64,000 nt of DNA from assembly GCF_038595055.1 (NCBI RefSeq), contig NZ_CP152002.1, positions 1,160,501 to 1,224,500 of the forward strand. The letters are read 5' to 3'. Source of the stretch: Paenibacillus sp. FSL R7-0345 (GTDB lineage: Bacteria > Bacillota > Bacilli > Paenibacillales > Paenibacillaceae). The translations under genes and the position numbers were made by a program. The notes under the pieces are model-generated. The model was not told where the DNA came from. It worked only from the letters and a program-made list of their open reading frames with translations, and ran no database searches. Shown here piece by piece: positions 46,149 to 54,640 of the stretch. Position 1 is the first letter of the stretch, and every line of letters begins with the position of its first letter.

Positions 46149-46460
46149 TCAGGCTTCCATTTTCAGCATAACCAGCTCATCCACCGGTTCGCCGCCTACC
46201 AGATGCCCTTCCACAATGCGCGGAACGTCATCCGTTGTTACATTGTAATACCAGACGCCGTCGGGGTAGACGAGAACAAACGGTCCGTTCCCGCACAGCC
46301 CGAGACAGCTTGTTTTGTTGATTTTCACAGTTTTATGGATGCCCTGTTCGACCAGCTGCTCCTTGAACGCCTGCATCACATCCTCGACCTCCTGGTTGTT
46401 GCAGTGCTCGCTGCAGCAGAACAGGAGATGCTTTTTTAATATCTTTAATCGCATATTCAT
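46149..46460 (-). CDS. Thioredoxin-like [2Fe-2S] ferredoxin domain protein
   Basis: A 103-residue protein. Four cysteines fit a shethna/NuoE-like [2Fe-2S] site: CCSEHC near residues 15-20, then CLGLCGNGP (about 52-56), where the CxxxC with following GP is characteristic. FVLVYPDGVWYYNVTTDDVPRIVEGHL is the usual family ending. AAGGAGGG precedes the ATG. It probably transfers electrons or clusters; partners are not shown. Confidence 0.85.
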   Translation of the reverse strand: MNMRLKILKKHLLFCCSEHCNNQEVEDVMQAFKEQLVEQGIHKTVKINKTSCLGLCGNGPFVLVYPDGVWYYNVTTDDVPRIVEGHLVGGEPVDELVMLKMEA

Positions 46461-46669
46461 AGGTAACCCTCCTTCGTCATGTGAAAAGGACTGACATACT
46501 TTACGAGGAGTATAGTCTTTTTTAACGGTGGTGTAACGGGGTTCCAGCTATTGTTCCTAAAGGCTTAACAAATGGGCTGATGCCGTAATTTATGTGTGAT
46601 AATACCTTACTTTTGCGGGATAGATGTGATGGGAATGTGTCTGAGGATAGGATTTCCAGCAAGATTTCT

Positions 46670-46693
46670 GTTTCGAAAATTTAATTGGGGAAT
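46670..46693 (+). promoter_or_regulatory. Sigma-B-like promoter of the stress protein gene
   Basis: GTTTCG and GGGAAT separated by 12 bases fit the general stress sigma factor pattern (GTTT, 12-15 bases, GGGWAW). It lies about 105 bases before the start codon. The only other feature noted in 46461-46800 is AT-rich sequence. Confidence 0.4.
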
Positions 46694-46800
46694 CACGTAA
46701 AAATGTACAATTTCCAGTTTAGCAGATAAGGGTTTGGTTAATTAAGAAATGTGAAAGAGTGACCACAAAAATAAAAAAAAGCTATCAGGAGGGAATCGTT

Positions 46801-47985
46801 ATGAATAAGAAAATTGTAGGTGTGTTCCATACCGAATATGAGGCTTCACAGGCTATTGAAGATCTGAAAAGTCACGGATTTCTGACAGAGGACATCTCCG
46901 TGATTGCGCGAAATAAACGAGATGTCGAAGCGATTAATGAAGAAACAGGTACGAAAGCGCCGGAAGGCATGGCCTCTGGTGCAGCAACGGGCGGACTGCT
47001 CGGCGGAGTAACCGGCCTCTTGGCAGGGATCGGTGCCTTGGCTATTCCGGGAATCGGTCCGATCATTGCTGCCGGTCCAATCGCCGCCACACTGACAGGT
47101 GCAGCCATTGGAGCAGGCACAGGCGGCCTGGTAGGCGGCTTGATTGGTCTCGGCATTCCGGAGGATGAAGCGGAAAGCTATGAAAACTATGTAGACGAGG
47201 GACGGATCCTGGTCATGGTCGATGCGGATGATACGCGTGTCAGCGATGTGTACAGCGTATTCCGTAACCATAATTCAGCTAACGCCGAAAGATATATTGA
47301 AGATACCAATGTGACGGGAGCCCGCAGAGAGGCGGCGGATCGTTCTGTATCGGATGTTACGGATGCCGCGTTTAACGGATCAGGTCTGGAAGGCCGGAAC
47401 GACACCGGGTTAGACACGATGAATTCTGCTCCGGTGCATGATCTGCCTGCTGACAGAGCGCAGGAGGATCTCAACCGGCCGGGGATGAAGGCTGATCTGT
47501 ACTCCGGCACACCTGACGGCATAGGAGATGTGGACAACCGCAGCTCTCTTGCTTTTGAGGGGGAGGACGAAGAGGCCCGCAAGCTCCGCCTGCGTGAAGA
47601 GCAGCTGGATGTGTCCAAAAACAGGGTTCAGGCCGGTGAAGTTAGTGTACGCAAGGAAATAATCGAGGATCAGAAGACCATTAATGTCCCTGTATCTCAT
47701 GAGGAAATTGTAATCGAGCGGCGCTCGGTCAACAATGATTCCAGCGCGACGCCAATCGGAGGCGATGAAACCATCCGCATTCCGGTCAGCGAAGAGCAGG
47801 TAGAGGTTCACAAGAATACGGTCGTTACCGGTGAAGTGGACATTCACAAGCGTGAGGTTCAGGGCACTGAGCAGGTAAAAGATACCGTGAAACGTGAAGA
47901 AGCCCGGATCGATAAGACCGGTGACGTTAAGGTCAACGGCAGCAACGAGCTGCTGAGAGACAGAGACCACAGCCGCACGCGTTAA
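46801..47985 (+). CDS. General stress protein: YflT domain, glycine zipper, DUF2382
   Basis: A 394-residue protein. The N-terminus (MNKKIVGVFHTEYEASQAIEDLKSHG) is a YflT/GSP17M domain, with a hydrophobic Gly/Ala-rich segment (about residues 65-125) that could insert in or lie against a membrane. A polar linker (about 170-250) leads to a DUF2382 domain (about 260-385: RLREEQLDVSKNRVQAGEV, repeated beta-rich units with VxxEEIVIER) as in YsnF. CAGGAGGG precedes the ATG. Family members respond to general stress; function is not known. The upstream sigma-B-like box fits. Confidence 0.85.
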   Translation: MNKKIVGVFHTEYEASQAIEDLKSHGFLTEDISVIARNKRDVEAINEETGTKAPEGMASGAATGGLLGGVTGLLAGIGALAIPGIGPIIAAGPIAATLTGAAIGAGTGGLVGGLIGLGIPEDEAESYENYVDEGRILVMVDADDTRVSDVYSVFRNHNSANAERYIEDTNVTGARREAADRSVSDVTDAAFNGSGLEGRNDTGLDTMNSAPVHDLPADRAQEDLNRPGMKADLYSGTPDGIGDVDNRSSLAFEGEDEEARKLRLREEQLDVSKNRVQAGEVSVRKEIIEDQKTINVPVSHEEIVIERRSVNNDSSATPIGGDETIRIPVSEEQVEVHKNTVVTGEVDIHKREVQGTEQVKDTVKREEARIDKTGDVKVNGSNELLRDRDHSRTR

Positions 47986-48020
47986 GCGGCGGTATAGGCC
48001 GATAGTTCGTTATTACTGAT

Positions 48021-48067
48021 AAAAGGGTTTGCCCGGGTCCTGCTGGACCCCGGGCAAACCCTTTTTT
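48021..48067. terminator. Bidirectional terminator, stress protein gene and glpX
   Basis: A near-perfect 20-bp stem (48021-48040 with 48045-48065) with T tract on the plus strand and A-derived T tract on the minus strand, between convergent genes. Confidence 0.88.
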
Positions 48068-48114
48068 GCTGAACTGTATGCGCTAAGCTTCCGGGCTTCG
48101 CGGCAGCTTACACC

Positions 48115-49110
48115 TTACATAAAAGCAACGTTCTGCCGGTCAGATGCGCCTTGCGGAATATCCTTGCCGGGCAGAAAATGAATGCTGCGGATGTAGCGGA
48201 TCGTCCGGCTCTGTGCCCGCATAATGACCGAATGCGTCTCGGCGCGCTCCTTGCCGATGAAACGCACACCATTCAGAAACTCGCCGGAGGTAACGCCGGT
48301 AGCCGCAAAGATCACATCGCCGGTGCCGACCATATCCTCCATCGACAGCACGCGGGCCGGATCATCGAGCCCCATCATCAGGCAGCGCTGCAGCTCGAAC
48401 GGGCCTTCCGGCAGGAGCCGGCCCTGCAGCTCGCCGCCGAGGCATTTCAGGGCAGCGGCGGCCAGTACGCCTTCCGGCGCTCCGCCGCTGCCCATGTACA
48501 GATCGACATCGCTGTCGGGCAGTGCTGCAGCGATGGCTCCGGCCACATCGCCGTGGCCGAGCAGCTTGATCCGCACGCCCAGCTGGCGCAGGGTGCTGAT
48601 CAGATCTTCATGGCGCTTGCGGTCGAGCACCATCACGGTCAGCTCGGACAGCGCTTTGCCTGTAATCATGCTCGCTTTGCGCAGCGTAACCTCGGCGGAA
48701 TCGTCCAGGCTGAGCTTGCCGGCCAGCTCGGGGCCGCAGGCCAGCTTCTCCATGTAGATATCCGGCGCATGCAGCAGGCTGCCGCGGTCGGCAATCGCGA
48801 TAACCGACTGGGCGTTATGCAGCCCGCAGGCTACGACCTCTGTTCCTTCAAGCGGGTCAACGGCTACATCTACAGCAGGGCCGTTTTTGGTACCAACACG
48901 CTCGCCGATATAGAGCATCGGTGCCTCATCCATTTCGCCTTCGCCGATCACGACGGTTCCGTCAATGGAGACGGAATCAAACATGGAACGAATGGCTGTT
49001 GTGGCGGCATCATCCGCCGCGTTCTTGTCGCCCCGGCCAATCCAGCGTGCTGAGGATAAAGCGCCCAGTTCCGTTACCCGTACAATCTCCAGTGCCAATT
49101 CGCGTTCCAT
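48115..49110 (-). CDS. glpX: Fructose-1,6-bisphosphatase class II (GlpX)
   Basis: A 331-residue gluconeogenic phosphatase. Metal- and substrate-binding motifs are seen: IGEGEMDEAPMLYIGE (about residues 56-71), VDVAVDPLEGTEVV (about 80-93) and MGSGGAPEGVLAAAALKCLGG (about 206-226). GGAGGG precedes the ATG. It lies directly downstream of the PPDK regulator and ccpN genes on the same strand (65-base gap), which gives the group a gluconeogenesis theme. Confidence 0.93.
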   Translation of the reverse strand: MERELALEIVRVTELGALSSARWIGRGDKNAADDAATTAIRSMFDSVSIDGTVVIGEGEMDEAPMLYIGERVGTKNGPAVDVAVDPLEGTEVVACGLHNAQSVIAIADRGSLLHAPDIYMEKLACGPELAGKLSLDDSAEVTLRKASMITGKALSELTVMVLDRKRHEDLISTLRQLGVRIKLLGHGDVAGAIAAALPDSDVDLYMGSGGAPEGVLAAAALKCLGGELQGRLLPEGPFELQRCLMMGLDDPARVLSMEDMVGTGDVIFAATGVTSGEFLNGVRFIGKERAETHSVIMRAQSRTIRYIRSIHFLPGKDIPQGASDRQNVAFM

Positions 49111-49175
49111 ATGTGTTTCCCTCCATTTGTAGGTTATAGGTTTGATATCTACTATCTCTGCCAGCGGCTTCGGGG

Positions 49176-49976
49176 TTATAGATGGCCCATAATGATGCCG
49201 GCGGTTTCCTCTATTGCCTTATCGGTGATGTCAATTACTGGACAGCCCAGCTTCTTGAACAGCACCGCGGCGTATTCCATTTCTTCATGAATCCGCTCCA
49301 GGCTGGCGTATTGTGACCCGGCAGGCAGGCCCAGCATCTTCAGGCGCTCGGAGCGGATCTTCAGCATATATTCCGGCTTCATCGTCAGGCCGATAATCCG
49401 GCTCGGCGGCAGGCTCAGAAGCTGCTGCGGCGGAGCAATCTCCGGTACGACCGGATAATTGACAACCTTTTTACCGCGGTGGGCCAGGAAAATGCTGAGC
49501 GGTGTCTTGGAGGTGCGGGACATGCCCAGCAGCACGATATCGGCCTTCAGCATCGCGCCCAGGTCACGGCCGTCATCGCAGGCAACGGTGAACTCGATAG
49601 CCTCGATCCGCCGGAAATAGTTCTCATCAAGCTGGTGCAGCAGCCCGGGGCGGGCCTGCGGCGCATCATCGAAGGTATCGATGAAGGCCTGCATCATCGG
49701 GCCCATAATGTCCACAATCCGCAGGTCCAGCCGGACCGCTTCCTCGCGGATCATCTCCCGCAGCTCAGGCTGCACCAGTGTATAAGCGACAAAACCCTGC
49801 AGCTGCGCCGTTTCCTCCATCAGCTTGCGGAGTTCATCCTCATGCCTTACATTGCCGTATCTCCTGATCGTGACACGCTGATTCTGGAACTGGTGAATAA
49901 CGGCCTGCACTACTGCTTCTGCCGTATCGCCTATTGAATCCGAGCATATCGTGATGTAGTGCGAAGATTGCTCCAT
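49176..49976 (-). CDS. PPDK regulatory protein (bifunctional kinase/phosphorylase, DUF299)
   Basis: A 266-residue protein that phosphorylates and dephosphorylates pyruvate phosphate dikinase (or PEP synthase). The P-loop-like GMSRTSKTPLSIFLA (about residues 151-165) and the start SDSIGDTAEAVVQA are diagnostic; KVVNYPVVPEIAPP follows. It sits just after ccpN (18 bases), exactly as yqfL follows ccpN in B. subtilis. The gene for the target enzyme is not in the window. Confidence 0.93.
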   Translation of the reverse strand: MEQSSHYITICSDSIGDTAEAVVQAVIHQFQNQRVTIRRYGNVRHEDELRKLMEETAQLQGFVAYTLVQPELREMIREEAVRLDLRIVDIMGPMMQAFIDTFDDAPQARPGLLHQLDENYFRRIEAIEFTVACDDGRDLGAMLKADIVLLGMSRTSKTPLSIFLAHRGKKVVNYPVVPEIAPPQQLLSLPPSRIIGLTMKPEYMLKIRSERLKMLGLPAGSQYASLERIHEEMEYAAVLFKKLGCPVIDITDKAIEETAGIIMGHL

Positions 49977-49994
49977 GCGGTTCTAGTCCTCCCG

Positions 49995-50651
49995 TTATCC
50001 TTTGGCTTCGAGATCGAGGAGCAGCTTAACAATGGAAGTTTTGGTCAGCCGTCCGGTTACTGCAAGTCCAGGGACAGAATCTTCCGTGCCGCCCGGTACG
50101 ACTACCGGCAAGCTGTCTACCTCGTGAAAAATCATTTTATGTGCAGCATCCAGCACCGGCTCATCAGGCGATACCGTTACTACCTTGGGCACCCGGGTCA
50201 TGACCATGCTGATCGGCATGGATACCGCACCTGGATTGCCGAGCGTTACCTTCAGAAAATCCTTGCGCGAAGCGACTCCGGCCAGCCTGCCGTCCCCGTC
50301 GCAGATAATCAGGGTGCCGACATCCTGCAGGAACAGGGTAACGACAGCATCCTGGATCGTGGTTGTCTCACGGATGACTACCGGGATACTCTGAATATCC
50401 TTGACCTTCGTTTCACGCAGCAGATAGCCGCTGCCCAGATGTGCGACAGAGCGCTGGCCGGGAAAATAGCCGACCTTTGGCTTGGCGTCGATGTATTCCA
50501 GCATGACCAGAATGGACAGGTCATTGCGGATCGTCGGGCGGCTGAGGTTCAGGCTTTCGGCGATCTGGTCGCCGGAGATGGGTGCTCGTTTTTTTACAAT
50601 TTCAATAATTTGCAGTTGCCGGGATGTCAGTTCGATTGCGGGTCCCTCCAT
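49995..50651 (-). CDS. ccpN: Control catabolite protein of gluconeogenesis CcpN
   Basis: A 218-residue repressor. A helix-turn-helix (about residues 8-60: LTSRQLQIIEIVKKRAPISGDQIAESL) is followed by two CBS domains (about 85-205). In Bacillus CcpN represses gapB and pckA on glycolytic carbon. The start is uncertain: ATG 50651 has no good site (GGAGAG lies 18 bases before), while a GGAGGG lies just inside the frame. The regulator is in the expected operon with the PPDK regulator, and glpX next to it may be a target. Confidence 0.92.
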   Translation of the reverse strand: MEGPAIELTSRQLQIIEIVKKRAPISGDQIAESLNLSRPTIRNDLSILVMLEYIDAKPKVGYFPGQRSVAHLGSGYLLRETKVKDIQSIPVVIRETTTIQDAVVTLFLQDVGTLIICDGDGRLAGVASRKDFLKVTLGNPGAVSMPISMVMTRVPKVVTVSPDEPVLDAAHKMIFHEVDSLPVVVPGGTEDSVPGLAVTGRLTKTSIVKLLLDLEAKG

Positions 50652-50827
50652 TTTCCGGATATTATCAGGTCTCTCCTATGGGAAAAGGAGTGCTGTCGCC
50701 GATTCCCCCTCTCAATCAGACGTCTTATTAGTAATAATATCCCTTAACTTGTTTATATAATACGCAATAATGATCATTAATGCAACATATAGTACGTCAT
50801 AAATAAATTTATCAGGTGGAAATAGCT

Positions 50828-51778
50828 TTATTCCTGCGCAGCAGCATCGAGTTGCGGAACGGGAAGGACGGCGGGCTGGCGTTTCTTTTTAAACAATAGC
50901 TCTTTCAGCGCACCGGCGTTCACGAGCACCGTTCCGGCGATGATGGTGAACACGCCAAGCAGCGTAATCCAGGTCACGGCCTCATTGTAGAACAGATAAC
51001 CCACACCAACGGCAATCGGCGGCGAGATGTACAGCCAGGTGGACGGGAAGACGGGATTTGTCTTGGCGACCAGCCAGTAGAACAGGGTATGTCCAACCAT
51101 GGAGCCGATTACGGTCAGGTAGAGCAGAGAGCCGGTGGTTGTGAGCGAGAGCAGGACCTCAGGATGCCATTGTTCAGTAGCCAGCGACAAAATGAACAGC
51201 AGAACACCTCCGTACATCATCTGTGCGGCATTCAAGGCAACGGGCGAGACACCGGAAAAGGCAGTGATCACTTTTTTCGAATAAATGGCTCCGGCTGCGT
51301 AACAGCATTCTCCGATTAGTACGACAATACAGCCGGTGATCCATAGCGGGGACACGTCCACCACAAGGCTTGGCAGTACGAGCAGCAGTACGCCAGTGAA
51401 GCCGATGATGCAGCCGTACAGAGAGTAGGAGGGTGCTTTTTGGCGGAGAAAAGCGGTCTGCATCAGCAGGATCATCATCGGCCCGGTAGCCGACAGCACG
51501 GCGGCGAGTCCTGACGATACATATTGCTCGGCCCAGTAGAGTGCGGAGAAGGTACCGAAGGTGAGGGCGGCGCCGGTAATCAGCATTTCTTTGCGCAGGA
51601 GCAGGGAGAAGCTGGCTTTGCCTTTGATGACCATCCAGAGAAACAGGACGGCACCGGCCAGAAAGAAGCGGATTCCGGCAGAGAAGAAGGGCGGTAATCC
51701 GGCGTCTACACCGATTTTGATCGCGAGAAAGGTAGTACCGAAAATCAGACAGACGAGTGAATAAGCAAGCATAATCAT
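50828..51778 (-). CDS. EamA/DMT family transporter
   Basis: A 316-residue membrane protein with ten helices in two EamA repeats. The start MIMLAYSLVCLIFGTTFLAIKIG and the late TWLYISPPIAVGVGYLFYNE are typical of the family (RhaT/YdcZ-like permeases, often amino acid or metabolite exporters). ATG 51778 follows AAGGGGAA; the open frame further upstream is not part of the fold. It is divergent from a MocR regulator, which often controls such a neighbour. Confidence 0.87.
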   Translation of the reverse strand: MIMLAYSLVCLIFGTTFLAIKIGVDAGLPPFFSAGIRFFLAGAVLFLWMVIKGKASFSLLLRKEMLITGAALTFGTFSALYWAEQYVSSGLAAVLSATGPMMILLMQTAFLRQKAPSYSLYGCIIGFTGVLLLVLPSLVVDVSPLWITGCIVVLIGECCYAAGAIYSKKVITAFSGVSPVALNAAQMMYGGVLLFILSLATEQWHPEVLLSLTTTGSLLYLTVIGSMVGHTLFYWLVAKTNPVFPSTWLYISPPIAVGVGYLFYNEAVTWITLLGVFTIIAGTVLVNAGALKELLFKKKRQPAVLPVPQLDAAAQE

Positions 51779-52001
51779 ATAAAATTCCCCTTTGCGGTTG
51801 TAATGTGGCACTCTGGTGAAGCAGTTTGGATAATCATAAGGGCAACGGCACAGAACAGTTAATAAGTAACAGAACAGATGAAGGGCGGGATGCTGTACAA
51901 TAGGGAAAACAACAAGAGCTACGGTGGGCAATGGGTGGGCAGTAACGCTGTCTCCGTAGAGGATACGGCTGCGGAAATTGCTGAGGGGAGTGCATACGCT
52001 T

Positions 52002-53420
52002 ATGAAACAACCGGTCAACATGGAGCAGAATCATCCGCTTTTCCGGCAGGTTTATGATTATATGGTGAACCGGATTATGCGGGAGGAATGGAGGGTGCAT
52101 GACAAGCTGCCGTCGATCCGGATGCTGGCTGAGGAGCTGCAGGTGCACCGGCTGACTGTTTTTAAGGCGTACCGGGAGCTGGCCAGCAGCGGCAGAGTCT
52201 ATGTAAAAGACAAATCCGGCTATTATGTGGCGCCTGCCGGCATGCTGCGGGAGGAGCCTGCGGCCGAAGCAGCTGCCGGGGGGCCCGCTTATTCGCTGAC
52301 CAATCCCATGTCCGATATTCAGCGGATGCCGGTCCAGTACCAGTTCTCGCAGGCGCTGATCGATCCGGGTCTGCTGCCGAACCTGTTTCTGTCTGATTAT
52401 GTTAAAAAAGTGTTCGACCTCTATCCCAAGGTCATGGGCACGTATTCTTCTGTTCAGGGCGATCTTGAGCTGCGCGGCGTGCTGAGCCGGCATTATCAGG
52501 AGCACTTCAAGCTGCAGCTGTCGCCTGCTGAACTGCTGATTACCTCAGGGGCCCAGCAGGCGATCAATCTGATTGCCGGTCTGGTGCTCGGGCCGATGGA
52601 TTATGTGCTGGTGGAGCGGCCGACGTATAGTGTGGCCCTGGATATTTTCCGCCGGGCGGGTGCCCGGCTGCTGCCGGTTACGATCACGCCGGAGGGCTAT
52701 GACCTGGAGGCGGTCGAGGAGCTGATGCGCACCTGCCGGCCGCGGATGTTCTACATCAACCCGACCCATCATAATCCGACCGGCTACACCGTGCCGGCGC
52801 GCCAGCGTAAGCTGCTGGTGGAGCTGGCCGAGCGGTACCGCTGCCTGCTGGTCGAGGATGACCCTTTCCGCGACATCTATTTCGGCGAGGCGCCGCCGGC
52901 GCCGTTCTTCGCCTACGATACGGAAGGCTGGGTCATCTACATCAGCAGCTTCAGCAAATACGTGGCGCCGGGCCTGCGGATCTGCGCGGTGGCCTGCCGC
53001 CATCCGTTCATGGAGCGGCTGATTACGGCCAAGTCGATGGCCGACAACGGCTCGCCGCTGCTGAACCAGAAAATCTTCCTGCACTACTACACCTCGCCGC
53101 GCCTGCAGCAGCATCTGGGCAAGCTGCGGATTGCGCTGCAGGTGCATAAGGAGATTATGGAGGAGGAGCTGGCCGGCAGCGGCTGGGAGTGGAGCGCGCC
53201 GGAGGGCGGGCTGAACCTGTGGATTAAGCTGCCGGAGTCCGTCTCCGCTGCCGCGCTGTTCCAGCACAGCATGGAGCAGTCCATCTCCTTCGTTCCGGGT
53301 GAGCTGTGCGACCCGCTCGGGGAGATGACCTCCTGGCTGCGGCTCAGCTATTCCTTCGCCAGTGAGAACGTGCTGCGCGAGGGGATGCGCAAGCTGGTGC
53401 GGCTGGCGCGGGAGCTGTGA
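52002..53420 (+). CDS. MocR-family (GntR-aminotransferase) transcriptional regulator
   Basis: A 472-residue protein. A winged helix-turn-helix (about residues 8-75: LFRQVYDYMVNRIMREEW, LPSIRMLAEELQVHRLTVFKAYRELASSG) is joined to a fold-type I aminotransferase domain (about 110-470) with the PLP lysine in SSFSKYVAPGLR and NPTHHNPTG. Members bind PLP and regulate vitamin B6, GABA or transport genes. ATG 52002 follows GGGGAG; TTG 51978 is an alternative. It is divergent from the EamA transporter gene (223-base gap), which it may control. The 223-base gap shows no clear promoter. Confidence 0.9.
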   Translation: MKQPVNMEQNHPLFRQVYDYMVNRIMREEWRVHDKLPSIRMLAEELQVHRLTVFKAYRELASSGRVYVKDKSGYYVAPAGMLREEPAAEAAAGGPAYSLTNPMSDIQRMPVQYQFSQALIDPGLLPNLFLSDYVKKVFDLYPKVMGTYSSVQGDLELRGVLSRHYQEHFKLQLSPAELLITSGAQQAINLIAGLVLGPMDYVLVERPTYSVALDIFRRAGARLLPVTITPEGYDLEAVEELMRTCRPRMFYINPTHHNPTGYTVPARQRKLLVELAERYRCLLVEDDPFRDIYFGEAPPAPFFAYDTEGWVIYISSFSKYVAPGLRICAVACRHPFMERLITAKSMADNGSPLLNQKIFLHYYTSPRLQQHLGKLRIALQVHKEIMEEELAGSGWEWSAPEGGLNLWIKLPESVSAAALFQHSMEQSISFVPGELCDPLGEMTSWLRLSYSFASENVLREGMRKLVRLAREL

Positions 53421-53463
53421 CCGTTCGGCGTCCGACGGGAGGACTGTTGGATGGGCCGGGAGC

Positions 53464-53660
53464 CGGGCTAGGGAGTGAAATCAAAGGCAAAAATGCCTTT
53501 GAATTGGCCTGGAAGTGGGCTAGGGAGTGAAATCAAAGGCAAAAATGCCTTTGAATTGGCTGGAAGTGGGCTTTGGGGTGGAATCAAAGGCAAAAATGCC
53601 TTTGAATTGGCCTGGAAGTGGGCTAGGGAGTGGAATCAAAGGGAAAAATCCCTTTGATCC
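53464..53660. repeat. Tandem array of a 52-bp hairpin unit, four copies
   Basis: TCAAAGG recurs at 53481, 53533, 53584 and 53636 (spacing 52, 51 and 52). Each unit holds a perfect hairpin, arms TCAAAGGCA and TGCCTTTGA around AAA. In the fourth copy both arms change together (TCAAAGGGA with TCCCTTTGA). The frame varies with spacing, so the small open frames across it are chance. The flanking AGTGGGCTAGGGAG tail resembles that of the array at 852-1142. Confidence 0.88.
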
Positions 53661-53787
53661 ATAATCCATCTGCTTGCTGCCCGCTAGCCCGCAAAACGAA
53701 ATGAATCTGAGCCAAACAATAGTAGTAGCTCCCTATCTAAAACTTGCTATTCCTCGGAGTAGCACTCCATACCAAGTAACCAGCCAC

Positions 53788-53834
53788 AAACAAAGCGCGC
53801 CCTGTCTGGATGAGCAGACAGGGCGCGCTTTGTT
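53788..53834. terminator. Strong terminator of the cysC operon
   Basis: A perfect stem of about 19 bp (53788-53807 with 53816-53834) with A-rich and T-rich ends, immediately after the cysC stop on the minus strand. Confidence 0.88.
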
Positions 53835-54640
53835 TATTGATTTAGTTTTAGAGAAGTGTGTTCCGTAAGCCAGGCTAATAGTGTGTTAACACTTTCCTCC
53901 GGCGTCTGACCGGCTGTGTGGAGCGTCAGCTCGGGACCGGGCGGTATCTCATAAGGATCGGAAATACCGGTGAACGAGGGAATTTCGCTGCGGCGGGCTT
54001 TGGCATACAGTCCCTTGACGTCCCGGGATTCGCAGACCTCTAATGCACAGTCTACATAGACTTCAGCGAAACGCGGAAGAGTCTGACGGGCATAGTCACG
54101 CATCTCCGTGTAAGGGCTGATGAGTGAGACTACAGTAACCACACCATGACGGTTAAGCATGTCAGCAAGGTACACCGCCCGGCGGATATTCTCGAACCGG
54201 TCCTCCCGGCTGAAGCCGAGTCCTTTGCCGAGCGCGCGTCTCAGTTCGTCTCCGTCCAGCCACTCAGCGGCAATGCCTAATTTGGTCAGCCTGTCCGTCA
54301 GCATAGAGGCAATGGTCGATTTGCCAGCGCCGGACAGACCGGTCAGCCAGATTGTCATGCCTTGATCAGCGACGCCGGTTGTCCTCCCGTCACAAGTCAC
54401 TCCAGCCCCAACATCCGCCCGGCTTACCGAACCATCTGTAGTCACTCCAGCCCCAACATCCGGCCAGTTGGACGCGACAGCAGTTCCGTCATCAACCCGG
54501 TATGCAGCATCATCGTGAGCCGCTCCTGACTCATCATTTCCTTGAGCTGCCGCCTGATCGCAAACCGCCCCAGTCCTATCATCTGCTACAGCCGCTGCAC
54601 CGACCTGAGCTATTCCGGAACTTTCACCATCTGCTCTCAT
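53834..54640 (-). CDS. cysC: Adenylylsulfate kinase with long low-complexity N-terminus
   Basis: A 268-residue protein. Residues 95-268 are a CysC APS kinase: Walker A GLSGAGKST (from residue 101), DGDELRRAL, GFSREDRFENIRR and VKGLYAKARR. It should make PAPS from APS. The first 94 residues are Ala/Gly/Asp-rich with a 15-residue duplication (DVGAGVT units; 45-bp DNA repeats at 54395 and 54440). The long start is supported by GGAGGTGA before ATG 54640 and a 4-base overlap with the radical SAM gene; no good site exists before Met95. No cysD/N, cysH or sulfate genes are near, so it probably serves the operon's product. Confidence 0.88.
   Translation of the reverse strand: MRADGESSGIAQVGAAAVADDRTGAVCDQAAAQGNDESGAAHDDAAYRVDDGTAVASNWPDVGAGVTTDGSVSRADVGAGVTCDGRTTGVADQGMTIWLTGLSGAGKSTIASMLTDRLTKLGIAAEWLDGDELRRALGKGLGFSREDRFENIRRAVYLADMLNRHGVVTVVSLISPYTEMRDYARQTLPRFAEVYVDCALEVCESRDVKGLYAKARRSEIPSFTGISDPYEIPPGPELTLHTAGQTPEESVNTLLAWLTEHTSLKLNQ

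Noticed and set aside
53475-53657. 60-codon frame with repeated IKGKNAFELA peptide
   Set aside because: It comes from the 52-bp hairpin repeats; unit spacing changes (51 versus 52) and hairpin conservation argue for DNA or RNA structure, not protein.
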